From assembly GCF_023078335.1 (NCBI RefSeq), contig NZ_CP095550.1:2958001-3022000 (forward strand): a stretch of 64,000 nucleotides of DNA, in the 5' to 3' direction. The notes beneath the pieces are model-generated. The model was not told the origin of the DNA and did no database searches. It saw only the letters and a program-made list of their open reading frames with translations. The position numbers and the translations under genes were made by a program. Source of the stretch: Metabacillus endolithicus (GTDB lineage: Bacteria; Bacillota; Bacilli; Bacillales; Bacillaceae). Below, in pieces: positions 1 to 8,916 of the stretch (within the stretch, counting starts at the first letter, position 1; the number at the start of each line of letters is the position of its first letter).

Positions 1-1385
1 TGAATCCGGCCAATAAGCAAGAAGTAATAGGTACCGTCTCAAAGGCAACGAGGGAACATGCAGAGAAAGCGATGCAAATTGCGGATCAAACATTTAACAC
101 ATGGCGTAAAACAAAGCCTGAAATGAGAGCGGATATTTTATTTCGTGCAGCAGCTATTGTTCGCAGACGTAAGCATGAGTTTTCCGCATTATTAATAAAA
201 GAAGTAGGAAAACCATGGAATGAAGCGGATGCTGATACAGCTGAAGCCATTGATTTTATGGAATATTACGGACGGCAAATGCTAGATTTAAAAGATGGTA
301 TTTCTGTAGAAAGTCGCCCAATTGAATACAACCGATTTAATTACATACCACTTGGTGTTGGTATCGTGATTTCACCATGGAATTTTGCCTTTGCTATTAT
401 GGCAGGAATGACAGCAGCAGCTCTTGTTTCTGGTAACACAGTATTATTGAAGCCTGCAAGTACAACACCTGTTGTTGCAGCAAAGTTTATTGAGGTTCTA
501 GAGGAAGCTGGTTTACCTGCTGGTGTTGTTAACTATGTACCTGGAAGTGGTTCAGAAGTTGGTGACTATTTAGTGGATCATCCTTGTACTAGATTCATTA
601 GCTTTACAGGCTCTAGAGATGTAGGTGTGAGAATTTATGAACGAGCGGCCAAAGTACATGAAGGGCAGAAATGGCTCAAGCGTGTGATCGCCGAGATGGG
701 TGGTAAAGATACAATAGTTGTTGATCAGTCAGCTGATTTAGAATTGGCTGCACAATCCATTGTGGCATCTGCATTTGGCTTTTCCGGACAAAAATGTTCT
801 GCATGTTCTCGTGCAGTCATTCTTGAAGATGTATACCAACCTGTATTAGATCGAGTGATTGAACTAACTAAAAATCTATCAGTAGGCGAAACAAAAGATC
901 GTTCCGTGTATATGGGACCTGTTATTGATCAAGCAGCCTACGATAAGATAATGAGTTATATTGAGATTGGAAAAGAAGAAGGACGTTTAGTAGCCGGAGG
1001 AAAAGGTGATGATTCAAAGGGCTATTTCATTGAGCCGACAGTGTTTGCCGACGTAGATGAAAATGCGCGGCTTATGAAGGAAGAAATCTTTGGCCCTGTT
1101 GTTGCTTTCTGTAAGGCTAAGGATTTTGATCATGCCCTTGAAATTGCTAATAACACTGATTATGGTCTTACAGGTGCAGTGCTTACAAATAATCGAGAGC
1201 ACATTGAAAAGGCGCGAGAAGATTTTCATGTTGGCAATCTTTATTTTAACCGTGGCTGTACAGGAGCCATTGTTGGTTATCAACCGTTCGGTGGATTTAA
1301 TATGTCTGGAACAGATTCTAAAGCAGGTGGACCAGATTATTTACTTCTTCATATGCAAGCAAAAACAACTTCTGAAATGTTATAA
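1..1385 (+). CDS. L-glutamate gamma-semialdehyde (1-pyrroline-5-carboxylate) dehydrogenase, 5' end outside window
   Basis: NAD-dependent aldehyde dehydrogenase of the P5CDH (RocA/PutC/PruA) type, the second step of proline degradation, giving glutamate. The frame is open to the left edge (in-frame codons from base 3 read [12 protein letters not shown]), so about 460 residues are visible of a usual ~515 and the true start lies outside. Family marks are the nucleotide-binding ISPWNFA stretch, the general-base region EMGGKD and the catalytic cysteine in [11 protein letters not shown], typical of P5C dehydrogenases. A hairpin terminator follows at once. The Na+/proline symporter gene 1 kb downstream suggests a proline-use locus. 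RocA versus PutC cannot be separated without the upstream neighbours. Confidence 0.93.
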   Translation, partial: NPANKQEVIGTVSKATREHAEKAMQIADQTFNTWRKTKPEMRADILFRAAAIVRRRKHEFSALLIKEVGKPWNEADADTAEAIDFMEYYGRQMLDLKDGISVESRPIEYNRFNYIPLGVGIVISPWNFAFAIMAGMTAAALVSGNTVLLKPASTTPVVAAKFIEVLEEAGLPAGVVNYVPGSGSEVGDYLVDHPCTRFISFTGSRDVGVRIYERAAKVHEGQKWLKRVIAEMGGKDTIVVDQSADLELAAQSIVASAFGFSGQKCSACSRAVILEDVYQPVLDRVIELTKNLSVGETKDRSVYMGPVIDQAAYDKIMSYIEIGKEEGRLVAGGKGDDSKGYFIEPTVFADVDENARLMKEEIFGPVVAFCKAKDFDHALEIANNTDYGLTGAVLTNNREHIEKAREDFHVGNLYFNRGCTGAIVGYQPFGGFNMSGTDSKAGGPDYLLLHMQAKTTSEML

Positions 1386-1390
1386 AAACA

Positions 1391-1434
1391 AAGGGGCTCG
1401 TCCACTTCTACTGGACGCCCCTTGTTATTTTCTA
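1391..1434 (+). terminator. Rho-independent terminator after P5C dehydrogenase
   Basis: Stem AAGGGGC / GCCCCTT with a second inner pair GTCCA / TGGAC and a 2-nt bulge, then a T-rich tract. It sits 6 nt after the stop codon and separates this gene from the convergent gene at 1440. Confidence 0.8.
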
Positions 1435-1439
1435 TATTA

Positions 1440-1868
1440 TTATCCATTCCAATAAAGTCGTTCTTCTCGGCTCTCTTGTTGGGGATAGAGTTCATATTCC
1501 TCAGTCTCATCTTTTTGCTCTTTAGCCTGTGGCTGTAATTCTTTGTTGGTCGTTCTTGTTTCTTCTATAGGGGCTAGTCTTTGTGTTGAAAGAGTTCTAA
1601 TAAGTTCAGAGGTAAGCTCACTACGCTTTTGGTACTCAATAATAAACGCAGCAAGGGCAATAATGATCCCGCCACCAACTAAACAAGTTAAATATGGTCC
1701 AAGGGAGCCGATCAATTGTAACAGCATAAATTGAACAGAGCCACCGTACATCTCTCTTTCTTCCTCTACAGCTTTAAATGCCATGGATACATGATTTATG
1801 ATGCCGCCTGCTCCAAGCAGGATTAATAACCCACCAAAGCCAATTAAAAATTTTTTCAATGCTATCAC
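1440..1868 (-). CDS. Small membrane protein with two transmembrane segments, function unknown
   Basis: A 142-residue protein that I do not recognise. It has an N-terminal hydrophobic segment (about residues 6-26), a polar loop, a second hydrophobic segment (about 50-80, rich in G, L and I), then a charged Glu/Gln/Lys-rich tail of ~55 residues predicted to be cytoplasmic. On the minus strand the ATG is preceded by CAGGAG at good spacing, which supports the start. It is convergent with the aldehyde dehydrogenase and shares its terminator region. Size and layout resemble many Bacillus small membrane proteins, but no function can be given. Confidence 0.7.
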   Translation of the reverse strand: MIALKKFLIGFGGLLILLGAGGIINHVSMAFKAVEEEREMYGGSVQFMLLQLIGSLGPYLTCLVGGGIIIALAAFIIEYQKRSELTSELIRTLSTQRLAPIEETRTTNKELQPQAKEQKDETEEYELYPQQESREERLYWNG

Positions 1869-2307
1869 TCCTGACGGAAATTATCCTTGTCCAATTTTAT
1901 CACGAATGGAGAGTTTCCTCCAGAAATTCAAAAAAGTCCCATTTAGAAATAAGAAAAAAATGAAAAAATTTCTTCTATAAATCTAACTAAATTAGAAATA
2001 GGATAGACAATTCTCATCAAAAATCATGTGCAAAACCTCGAGTTTTGCGAACTTAATTTTATAAATTTTTATGAATAGATATAATCTATAGTAGGATATT
2101 TTGCCTATTTGATACGTTTTTGTGAATATTTATTCATTTTCCATTTTTGTTACAATCGGAAAATTTGTTCGGTTTGTCAAACTATGTTACGATATTATAC
2201 GAGTTTTGCGTTTGGTTGTCCTATTAAACTATTTTATTCATTCATCATGAAATTGCATAAGCCTGCATAAGGATTTGGTGATAGCTCATTTAGGAGGTGA
2301 AGCATTC
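1869..2307. other. Intergenic region upstream of the mini-ORF/putP unit
   Basis: An AT-rich 440-bp gap between divergent units, expected to hold the promoters of both. It contains an inverted repeat GCAAAAC-ctcga-GTTTTGC at 2030-2048 without a clean T tract. Near 2174-2200 there is a weak promoter-like pair (TTGTCA, then TTATAC after 15 nt). I cannot assign a specific regulator site. No ORF with a ribosome binding site was found except the mini-ORF that begins at 2308. Confidence 0.5.
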
Positions 2308-2409
2308 ATGGAACATGCATTATCTGGAGCAACGTGGTTTTGGTTATTTGTCCCAATGTTAGCATTAGTGGCACTATCAATCATTACAAACTTTACTGAA
2401 AGGGAGTGA
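2308..2409 (+). CDS. 33-aa single-pass membrane mini-protein encoded just upstream of the symporter
   Basis: This short ORF has a strong ribosome binding site (TAGGAGGTGA at 2291-2300, 7 nt before the ATG). Its peptide is a short polar head, one hydrophobic helix (WFWLFVPMLALVALSII) and the charged tail TNFTERE. The TGA stop lies 7 nt before the GTG of the symporter gene, and its last codons (AGGGAGTGAGG) supply the symporter's ribosome binding site, so the two are translationally adjacent. Tiny single-helix proteins in front of SSS-family symporters are known as symporter accessory peptides. That role is inferred here from position and topology, not from similarity. Confidence 0.7.
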   Translation: MEHALSGATWFWLFVPMLALVALSIITNFTERE

Positions 2410-2416
2410 GGAATTA

Positions 2417-3880
2417 GTGGAAACAGGTGTTTTAGTAACATTTATTATTTATTTAGTTGGTATGTTAGGAATCGGGATCGCTGCGTACAAAATGACTAGT
2501 GATCTGTCAGACTATGTTTTAGGTGGAAGACGACTTGGACCTGGTGTTGCTGCGCTTAGTGCCGGTGCATCGGATATGAGTAGTTGGTTACTACTAGGTT
2601 TACCTGGTGCAGTGTATGCATCTGGTGGTATGAATCAAATTTGGATTGCAGTAGGTTTAGCAATTGGTGCCTATTTAAACTGGCAATTCGTTGCGAAACG
2701 TCTTCGTTCGTATACAGAAGTTGCGAATGACTCAATTACGATTCCAGATTTCTTTGAAAATCGTTTTAAAGATGGCTCTAAGCTATTACGTGTTATTTCT
2801 GCATTAGTTATTTTGTTATTCTTTACGTTCTATACTTCATCAGGCATGGTTGGGGGAGCGAAGTTGTTTGAAGCTTCATTCGGCCTATCATATACACAAG
2901 CACTTTGGATTGGTGCAATTGTTATCATTTCTTACACATTCCTTGGAGGTTTCTTAGCAGTAAGTTGGACTGATTTTATTCAAGGAATTCTAATGTTCTT
3001 AGCATTAATTATTGTTCCAATTGTTGCAGTTAACAAACTAGGTGGCTGGGGTGAAACAGTAAACTCAGTTGGTGAAATTGATCCAATTTATCTTGATGCA
3101 TTTTCTGGTATGTCAGCATTAGCGATTATTTCTTTACTTGCATGGGGATTAGGATACTTTGGTCAGCCTCATATCTTAACTCGTTTTATGGCATTACGTT
3201 CTAAAAAAGATGTACCAAAAGCACGTATGATCGGTACAGTTTGGATGGTATTTGCTTTATTCGGAGCAATCTTCACAGGATTTGCTGGTATTGCTTACTT
3301 TGCAGATGCACCAATTGCAGATGGAGAGCAAGTATTCATCATGTTCACACAAGTTCTATTTGATCCTTGGGTATCTGGTATTCTATTAGCTGCGATCTTA
3401 GCTGCTATTATGAGTACAATTGATTCACAGCTATTAGTATCATCAAGTGCTGTAGCAGAGGATTTCTATAAAGCTATTTTAAGAAAAGAAGCTTCTGAAA
3501 AAGAACTAGTATGGGTTGGTCGTATCTCAGTTGCGGCTATTGCATTGATTGCTATTTTACTAGCTTCAAATCCAGACAGCTCTGTATTAGATTTAGTAAG
3601 TTATGCTTGGGCAGGATTTGGCGCTGCATTTGGTCCTGTAATCATTCTCTCCCTTTTCTGGAAACGAATGAATCGTTGGGGAGCATTGGCTGGAATGATC
3701 GTAGGAGCAGTTACAGTTGTAGTATGGAAACAATTAACGACTTCAGGGGCTATTTCATTTAGTCTTTATGAAATCGTACCAGGTTTCATCTTAGCATGGA
3801 TTGCTGTCCTAATTGTCAGCTTAGCGACAGGAGCTCCTTCTAAAGATATTGAAGAAGAGTTCGAACAAGCAAAAGCATAA
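2417..3880 (+). CDS. putP: Sodium/proline symporter (SSS family, PutP/OpuE type)
   Basis: A 487-residue, roughly 13-helix Na+/solute symporter. The LGGRRLGPGVAALSAGASDM stretch and following SSWLLLGLPGA are typical of proline transporters PutP and OpuE, as is STIDSQLLVSSSA around residue 340, a likely Na+-site helix. GTG start with the ribosome binding site provided by the end of the upstream mini-ORF. The neighbouring P5C dehydrogenase suggests catabolic uptake (PutP). However, the position directly before gatCAB is where B. subtilis carries opuE (osmotic proline uptake, from memory), so the physiological role could be either. A strong terminator follows. Confidence 0.9.
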   Translation: METGVLVTFIIYLVGMLGIGIAAYKMTSDLSDYVLGGRRLGPGVAALSAGASDMSSWLLLGLPGAVYASGGMNQIWIAVGLAIGAYLNWQFVAKRLRSYTEVANDSITIPDFFENRFKDGSKLLRVISALVILLFFTFYTSSGMVGGAKLFEASFGLSYTQALWIGAIVIISYTFLGGFLAVSWTDFIQGILMFLALIIVPIVAVNKLGGWGETVNSVGEIDPIYLDAFSGMSALAIISLLAWGLGYFGQPHILTRFMALRSKKDVPKARMIGTVWMVFALFGAIFTGFAGIAYFADAPIADGEQVFIMFTQVLFDPWVSGILLAAILAAIMSTIDSQLLVSSSAVAEDFYKAILRKEASEKELVWVGRISVAAIALIAILLASNPDSSVLDLVSYAWAGFGAAFGPVIILSLFWKRMNRWGALAGMIVGAVTVVVWKQLTTSGAISFSLYEIVPGFILAWIAVLIVSLATGAPSKDIEEEFEQAKA

Positions 3881-3888
3881 ATTTTTTG

Positions 3889-3926
3889 AAAAAGTAGGGG
3901 CCTCAGTCAGGCTCCTACTTTTTGTT
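3889..3926 (+). terminator. Rho-independent terminator after putP
   Basis: AAAAAGTAGG / CCTACTTTTT stem with inner GGCC pairing around a CAGTCA loop and a T run, starting 8 nt after the stop codon. Confidence 0.85.
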
Positions 3927-3997
3927 ATTGTTTAATAGGGGCAAATTCCTCAATTCTTCATAAGATATAGTAATGATGATTTGAGGAGGGGTGTGCC

Positions 3998-4384
3998 ATG
4001 AGGAATAATGATCCGATGAGGATGATCAATGAGTTTTTTCAAAGTCGTCCAAAGCGTACACTTTTAGATTCCATTGATGATGCGTTTCGTAAAACAGCAT
4101 CAACAGCATGTTTTTCAGTTGATGTAAAAGAAACATCTGAACACTTCAACATTCTTGCTGAATTACCTGGTGTGCCAAAGGAAGATATTAATGTAGAAAT
4201 CCGGGGTGACGATGTGGTAATTGAAGTAAAAGAACAAAGTCACCAAGACAGGAACGTCGGTGGAGTTCAGAGTGTATCATTGCCTCATTATGTATTGAGA
4301 CGAAATATGAAGGCTAGTTATAAACATGGCTTGCTGAAGATTCAGCTAGATAAAAAGAAGCCGAAGAAGATTGAGATTGAATAA
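3998..4384 (+). CDS. Hsp20/alpha-crystallin family small heat shock protein
   Basis: A 128-residue protein with an alpha-crystallin domain spanning about residues 38-122. The ELPGVPKEDINVE stretch and the later GLLKIQL strand are the usual family signatures. It should act as an ATP-independent holdase in the cytoplasm. The ATG has a good site upstream (GAGGAGGGG). The C-terminal tail is short, ending in KKIEIE, with an I-x-I element that in this family contacts neighbouring subunits. It is a monocistronic unit with its own terminator. No CIRCE-like repeat is visible upstream, so HrcA control is not suggested. Confidence 0.85.
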   Translation: MRNNDPMRMINEFFQSRPKRTLLDSIDDAFRKTASTACFSVDVKETSEHFNILAELPGVPKEDINVEIRGDDVVIEVKEQSHQDRNVGGVQSVSLPHYVLRRNMKASYKHGLLKIQLDKKKPKKIEIE

Positions 4385-4390
4385 TTGAGG

Positions 4391-4420
4391 AGCCGCTAGT
4401 ATGGTGCTAGCGGTTTGTTT
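4391..4420 (+). terminator. Terminator after the Hsp20 gene
   Basis: CCGCTAG / CTAGCGG stem with a 7-nt loop followed by a T/G-rich tract, 8 nt after the stop. Confidence 0.7.
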
Positions 4421-4466
4421 GTGACGTGGCGACTTTGTCGAAAAACTATTATATATAGGAATTTGA

Positions 4467-4563
4467 CTAATAAAAGTAATAAAACAGCAAATAAAACTCT
4501 TAAGAAACGTCAAATAAAACATTTAAAGAAACAGCAAATAAATCGTATAAATTGGCAAATAAA
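4467..4563 (+). repeat. Phased short direct repeats (CAAATAAA) upstream of gatC
   Basis: The octamer CAAATAAA occurs at 4488, 4511, 4535 and 4556, with a near copy CTAATAAA at 4467. The spacings are 21, 23, 24 and 21 nt, that is about two helical turns each. No conserved protein is encoded here; the 67-aa frame across it is low-complexity Lys/Asn. The phasing of A/T tracts suggests intrinsic curvature upstream of the gatCAB promoter. Confidence 0.5.
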
Positions 4564-4687
4564 AATACGGGGAGACAACTTTGCCCCAACTGTGGTTGCT
4601 TTTCTCTACAATTGTTGATTAAATATATGTTCATTTGGTATCATCAGAGTATTGTGATTGTACGATTTTGTGGAGGTGAGAGGAAAG

Positions 4688-4978
4688 ATGTCTAGAATTT
4701 CGACAGATCAAGTAAAGCACGTTGCGAATTTAGCACGTTTAGCCATTACTGAAGATGATGCAGAGCTTTTTGCCAAGCAATTAGATGCCATTATTACGTT
4801 TGCTGAGCAGTTAAACGAAGTAGATACAGAAAATGTGAAACCAACATCACATGTGTTAGACATGAAAAATGTGATGAGAGAAGATGTTCCGAAAAAAGGT
4901 TTAGACAATGAGGAAGTTGTTAAAAATGCGCCAGATCATGAAGATGGATATATTCGTGTACCATCTATCTTAGAATAA
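4688..4978 (+). CDS. gatC: Asp-tRNA(Asn)/Glu-tRNA(Gln) amidotransferase subunit C
   Basis: A 96-residue small subunit that stabilises the GatA-GatB contact in the GatCAB complex, which amidates misacylated Glu-tRNA(Gln) and Asp-tRNA(Asn). The N-terminus [18 protein letters not shown] and the central [16 protein letters not shown] are family-typical. The ATG at 4688 is preferred over an in-frame TTG at 4658 because GGAGGTGAG lies just before it. It is the first gene of a gatC-gatA-gatB operon, 13 nt before gatA. Expected to be essential in organisms lacking GlnRS. Confidence 0.96.
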   Translation: MSRISTDQVKHVANLARLAITEDDAELFAKQLDAIITFAEQLNEVDTENVKPTSHVLDMKNVMREDVPKKGLDNEEVVKNAPDHEDGYIRVPSILE

Positions 4979-4991
4979 GGGAGGGACAAGC

Positions 4992-6449
4992 ATGGCACTT
5001 TTTGATCACAAAATATCAGAATTAAAAGAACTTTTACATAAAAAAGATATTACTGTTTCTGATTTAGTTGACGAATCTTATAAACGAATTCAAGAAGTTG
5101 ACGATAAAGTTGGTGCGTTTCTTGCGCTAAATGAAGATCAAGCACGTACATATGCGAAAGAGTTAGATGAAGCATTAAATAGCCGAAATGAGTTCGGGTT
5201 ATTATTTGGTATGCCGATTGGTGTAAAAGATAATATCGTTACGAAAGGCCTACGTACAACATGTGCAAGTAAAATCTTAGAAAACTTTGATCCTATTTAT
5301 GATGCAACAGTTGTTAAGCATCTTCAAAATGCTGAAGCTGTTACAATTGGTAAATTAAATATGGACGAGTTTGCAATGGGCTCTTCAACAGAAAACTCTA
5401 GTATAAAGCCAACACGAAATCCATGGAATCTTGAAACTGTTCCAGGCGGATCAAGTGGTGGTTCTGCGGCGGCGGTTGCAGCAGGGGAAGTTCCGTTTTC
5501 ATTAGGATCTGATACAGGTGGTTCCATTCGTCAACCTGCAGCATTTTGTGGGGTTGTTGGCTTAAAACCTACATATGGACGTGTGTCTCGTTTTGGGTTA
5601 GTAGCATTTGCGTCATCACTAGACCAAATTGGACCTGTAACACGTTCTGTTGAAGACAACGCATTCCTTTTACAAGCCATCTCTGGAGTTGATGAAATGG
5701 ACTCCACATCAGCAAATGTTGAAGTACCAGATTTTCTTTCATCTTTAACAGGTGATGTAAAAGGCTTAAAAATCGCTGTACCGAAAGAATATCTAGGTGA
5801 AGGTGTAAATGAAGAAGTAAAGCAGTCTGTTCTTGATGCTCTAAAAGTATTAGAAGGACTTGGTGCAACATGGGAAGAGGTATCGTTACCACATTCTAAA
5901 TATGCACTTGCGACTTATTATTTATTATCTTCATCAGAAGCATCTGCCAACTTAGCTCGTTTTGATGGTGTTCGTTATGGTCATCGTTCAGATAATGCAG
6001 AGAACTTAATTGAATTATATAAGCAAAGCCGTGCAGAAGGCTTCGGTAATGAAGTAAAGCGTCGTATTATGCTTGGGACATATGCATTAAGCTCTGGTTA
6101 CTATGATGCTTATTATAAAAAGGCACAAAAAGTTCGTACATTAATTAAAAAAGACTTTGAAGATGTGTTTGAAAAATATGATGTAATTATTGGACCTACT
6201 ACTCCAACACCTGCGTTTAAAATTGGTGAAAACGTCAAAGATCCAATGACAATGTATGCAAACGATATTTTAACCATACCAGTTAACTTAGCAGGTGTGC
6301 CAGGAATCTCTGTTCCATGTGGCTTATCAAACGGATTACCACTTGGATTACAAATTATCGGAAAGCATTTTGATGAAAGCACAGTTTACCGCGTTGCACA
6401 TGCATTTGAGCAAGCAACAGATCATCATAAAGCAAAACCTGAACTGTAA
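4992..6449 (+). CDS. gatA: Asp-tRNA(Asn)/Glu-tRNA(Gln) amidotransferase subunit A (amidase)
   Basis: A 485-residue amidase-signature enzyme that releases ammonia from glutamine for the transamidation catalysed by GatB. The Ser-cis-Ser-Lys triad is visible by counting: K79 in GVKDN, S154 in PGGSSGGS and S178 in DTGGSIRQP. These positions match the known Staphylococcus aureus GatA numbering. Length is full. Ribosome binding site AGGGAGGG precedes the ATG. It is the second gene of the operon, with 13-14 nt gaps on both sides, as expected for stoichiometric production of a heterotrimer. Confidence 0.97.
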   Translation: MALFDHKISELKELLHKKDITVSDLVDESYKRIQEVDDKVGAFLALNEDQARTYAKELDEALNSRNEFGLLFGMPIGVKDNIVTKGLRTTCASKILENFDPIYDATVVKHLQNAEAVTIGKLNMDEFAMGSSTENSSIKPTRNPWNLETVPGGSSGGSAAAVAAGEVPFSLGSDTGGSIRQPAAFCGVVGLKPTYGRVSRFGLVAFASSLDQIGPVTRSVEDNAFLLQAISGVDEMDSTSANVEVPDFLSSLTGDVKGLKIAVPKEYLGEGVNEEVKQSVLDALKVLEGLGATWEEVSLPHSKYALATYYLLSSSEASANLARFDGVRYGHRSDNAENLIELYKQSRAEGFGNEVKRRIMLGTYALSSGYYDAYYKKAQKVRTLIKKDFEDVFEKYDVIIGPTTPTPAFKIGENVKDPMTMYANDILTIPVNLAGVPGISVPCGLSNGLPLGLQIIGKHFDESTVYRVAHAFEQATDHHKAKPEL

Positions 6450-6463
6450 GGGGTGAGAAAATA

Positions 6464-7894
6464 ATGGATTATGAAACGGTCATAGGACTTGAAGTTCACG
6501 TTGAGTTAAAAACAGATTCAAAAATCTTTTCAAGTGCACCTAACCACTTTGGTGCAGAACCAAATACAAATACGACAGTGGTCGAGCTAGGATACCCTGG
6601 TGTTTTACCTGTTTTAAATAAAAAAGTGGTTGATTTTGCAATGAAGGCTTGTATGGCTTTAAATTGTGAGGTTGCGACTGAAACAAAATTTGATCGTAAA
6701 AACTACTTTTATCCAGATAATCCAAAAGCTTATCAAATCTCTCAATTTGATAAACCGATCGGTGAAAACGGCTGGATTGATATTGAAGTAAATGGTGAAA
6801 CAAAACGTATCGGGATTACTCGTATTCATATGGAAGAAGATGCTGGTAAATTGATTCACTCAAACGATGGTTATTCTTTGGTTGACTTAAACCGTCAAGG
6901 AACACCACTTATTGAGATCGTATCTGAGCCAGATATCCGTACACCAGAGGAAGCATATGCTTATTTAGAGAAGCTAAAAGCAATCATCCAGTATACGGAG
7001 GTTTCTGATTGTAAAATGGAGGAAGGCTCACTTCGTTGTGATGCAAACATTTCTCTTCGTCCTGTTGGACAAGAAGAATTCGGAACAAAAACGGAGCTTA
7101 AAAACCTAAACTCCTTTGCGTTCGTTCAAAAAGGATTAGAATATGAAGAAAAGCGTCAAGAAAAGGTTCTTCGTTCAGGTGGTGTGATTGAACAAGAAAC
7201 ACGCCGTTATGATGAAGCAACAAAGAAAACAATCTTAATGCGTGTAAAAGAAGGTTCTGATGATTACCGTTACTTCCCAGAACCAGATCTTGTTGAGCTT
7301 TACATCGATGATGAGTGGAAGGAAAGAATTCGTGCTTCTATTCCTGAGCTTCCAGATGCACGTCGTAAACGTTATATTGATGAGCTGGGATTACCTGAAT
7401 ATGATGCTCAAGTATTAACGATGACAAAAGAAATGTCTGATTTCTTTGAAGCAACATTAGCCGTTGGTGCTGAAGCAAAACAAGCTTCAAACTGGGTAAT
7501 GGGTGAAGTATCTGCTTATCTAAATGCTGAAGGAAAAGAGCTAAACGATGTAGCTCTCACACCAGAAGGTTTAGCTGGGATGATTAAACTCATTGAAAAT
7601 GGAACAATTTCTTCAAAAATTGCGAAACAAGTTTTCAAAGAGCTAATCGAAAACGGTGGAGATCCAGAGCAGATTGTAAAAGATAAAGGCTTAGTACAAA
7701 TTTCTGATGATGAAACTCTACGTAAATTTGTAAACGAAGCTATCGATGCAAACCCACAATCTGTTGATGACTTCAAAAACGGTAAACAAAAAGCCATTGG
7801 TTTCTTAGTTGGGCAAATTATGAAAGCAACTAAGGGGCAAGCAAACCCACCAATGGTAAACAAACTGTTAATGGAAGAAATTCAAAAGAGATAA
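6464..7894 (+). CDS. gatB: Asp-tRNA(Asn)/Glu-tRNA(Gln) amidotransferase subunit B
   Basis: A 476-residue subunit that binds the mischarged tRNA, phosphorylates the side-chain carboxylate and accepts ammonia from GatA. It begins [13 protein letters not shown], the conserved GatB start, and includes [14 protein letters not shown] and [13 protein letters not shown]. The C-terminal ~150 residues form the helical YqeY-like tRNA-binding tail, ending around [11 protein letters not shown]. Full length, ribosome binding site AAGGGGTGAG. It ends the operon at a very strong terminator. Confidence 0.97.
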   Translation: MDYETVIGLEVHVELKTDSKIFSSAPNHFGAEPNTNTTVVELGYPGVLPVLNKKVVDFAMKACMALNCEVATETKFDRKNYFYPDNPKAYQISQFDKPIGENGWIDIEVNGETKRIGITRIHMEEDAGKLIHSNDGYSLVDLNRQGTPLIEIVSEPDIRTPEEAYAYLEKLKAIIQYTEVSDCKMEEGSLRCDANISLRPVGQEEFGTKTELKNLNSFAFVQKGLEYEEKRQEKVLRSGGVIEQETRRYDEATKKTILMRVKEGSDDYRYFPEPDLVELYIDDEWKERIRASIPELPDARRKRYIDELGLPEYDAQVLTMTKEMSDFFEATLAVGAEAKQASNWVMGEVSAYLNAEGKELNDVALTPEGLAGMIKLIENGTISSKIAKQVFKELIENGGDPEQIVKDKGLVQISDDETLRKFVNEAIDANPQSVDDFKNGKQKAIGFLVGQIMKATKGQANPPMVNKLLMEEIQKR

Positions 7895-7900
7895 GAAATA

Positions 7901-7934
7901 AGAGAGATCTACAACAAAGTAGATCTCTCTTTTA
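7901..7934. terminator. Strong (bidirectional) terminator between gatB and the convergent ATPase gene
   Basis: Perfect 12-bp stem AGAGAGATCTAC / GTAGATCTCTCT with a 6-nt loop and a short T tract. It lies between converging genes and can serve both, although the T tract is better on the plus strand. Confidence 0.85.
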
Positions 7935-8693
7935 ATTGGTATCATCATGAAATAAGTGGTGAAGAAGTCTTTCTTTATTCGTGAAAAATTGCTTCATTAT
8001 TGAATAATGGTGGGTGTTTTCAAGTGTTGTCTCATGGATTCCTTCTTCTGTTAATTCAAGAATCTTTGCGGAAGGATAGGCCATAATCAACGGTGAATGG
8101 GTAGCAATAATAAATTGAGAGTGATCTTTGACGAGCTCATCAATTCTTGTGATCATAGATAGCTGACGCAATGGGGAAAGAGCTGCTTCTGGTTCATCCA
8201 ACAAATAAATGCCTTGTCCGCGAAATCGATTCATAAAGGTAGCGAAAAAAGATTCGCCATGTGATTGCTCGTGAAGGGATACACCACCAAAGGAATCAAT
8301 AATATGAGGAGCATCACCTTCTCTATCCATTTCTTCAATACTTGAAGCCACGTTATAAAAGCTTTCAGCACGAAGGAAGAAGCTATCTTTAGGTTTGACA
8401 GTCCCTTTAATTAGCTTAAGGTAGTGATCTAGTTCAGAGTGAGAATCATAGGTAGAAAAGTTAAAGTTAAGCGAACCACCCTCAGCATTAAACCCAATTG
8501 CAAGGGCAATAGCTTCTAATAGAGTAGATTTACCCATTCCATTTTCTCCAACTAAAAAAGTAACATGAGGATGAAGCTCTAACTCATCAAGAGATTTCAC
8601 GCTAGGAAGGTTAAATGGATACTTTCTAAATGAAGGAACTTCCTCTCTTTTTAGTTGGATTCGACGTATATATTGATCATTTAATCCATCCAT
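7932..8693 (-). CDS. AAA family ATPase (ABC/SMC-type fold), stand-alone
   Basis: A 253-residue predicted ATPase with Walker A VGENGMGKST (about residues 48-57), a signature-like SHGESF near residue 145, Walker B GIYLLDEPEAAL and the switch histidine in ATHSP. This matches the small stand-alone 'predicted ATPase' group related to RecF/SMC heads, whose cellular role is not settled. The start MDGLND follows GAAAGAAGGG on the minus strand. No partner nuclease (such as an OLD/TOPRIM gene) lies next to it, so a defence role is not supported by context. Confidence 0.75.
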   Translation of the reverse strand: MDGLNDQYIRRIQLKREEVPSFRKYPFNLPSVKSLDELELHPHVTFLVGENGMGKSTLLEAIALAIGFNAEGGSLNFNFSTYDSHSELDHYLKLIKGTVKPKDSFFLRAESFYNVASSIEEMDREGDAPHIIDSFGGVSLHEQSHGESFFATFMNRFRGQGIYLLDEPEAALSPLRQLSMITRIDELVKDHSQFIIATHSPLIMAYPSAKILELTEEGIHETTLENTHHYSIMKQFFTNKERLLHHLFHDDTN

Positions 8694-8916
8694 AGATTTC
8701 CCTTCTTTCCGGCTTTAATTGCTTTATATTGTAACAAGTTTACAATGATTTAGCATGAAAAACTTTACTTTTTATATAAAACATGGTGATAATGGTAGTT
8801 GGGTTATCATGTTTCGATAGCTTGGAAATGGGAGACAATGATAACAGAACATAATCATAATGAATATAAATTATATAAATATCGATACATTTCTTTGAAA
8901 ATAGGATGATGTGTGA
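8694..8916. other. Leader region upstream of dagK with inverted repeats
   Basis: It holds two inverted repeats: ATTGTAA-caagt-TTACAAT (8728-8746), and a longer imperfect one running from AAACATG (8778) to CATGTTT (8814) with GATAA/TTATC inner pairing. It separates the divergent ATPase gene from dagK. No known operator was recognised. Confidence 0.4.

Noticed and set aside
4488..4563. CRISPR array
   Set aside because: Repeats are only 8 nt, spacers are AT-rich and irregular, and no cas genes are present anywhere in the window.
4415..4618. 67-codon plus-strand frame before gatC
   Set aside because: It runs across the CAAATAAA repeats, is Lys/Asn low-complexity, and has no ribosome binding site; the repeats explain the open frame.
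5569..5892. 107-codon minus-strand frame inside gatA (and similar antisense frames inside gatB, iolD, katG and others)
   Set aside because: They are antisense shadows of well-supported genes, without start signals or protein-like sequence.
7932..8693. Anti-phage defence role for the stand-alone AAA ATPase
   Set aside because: No nuclease, TOPRIM/OLD, toxin or mobile-element gene is adjacent; it lies in a housekeeping region.
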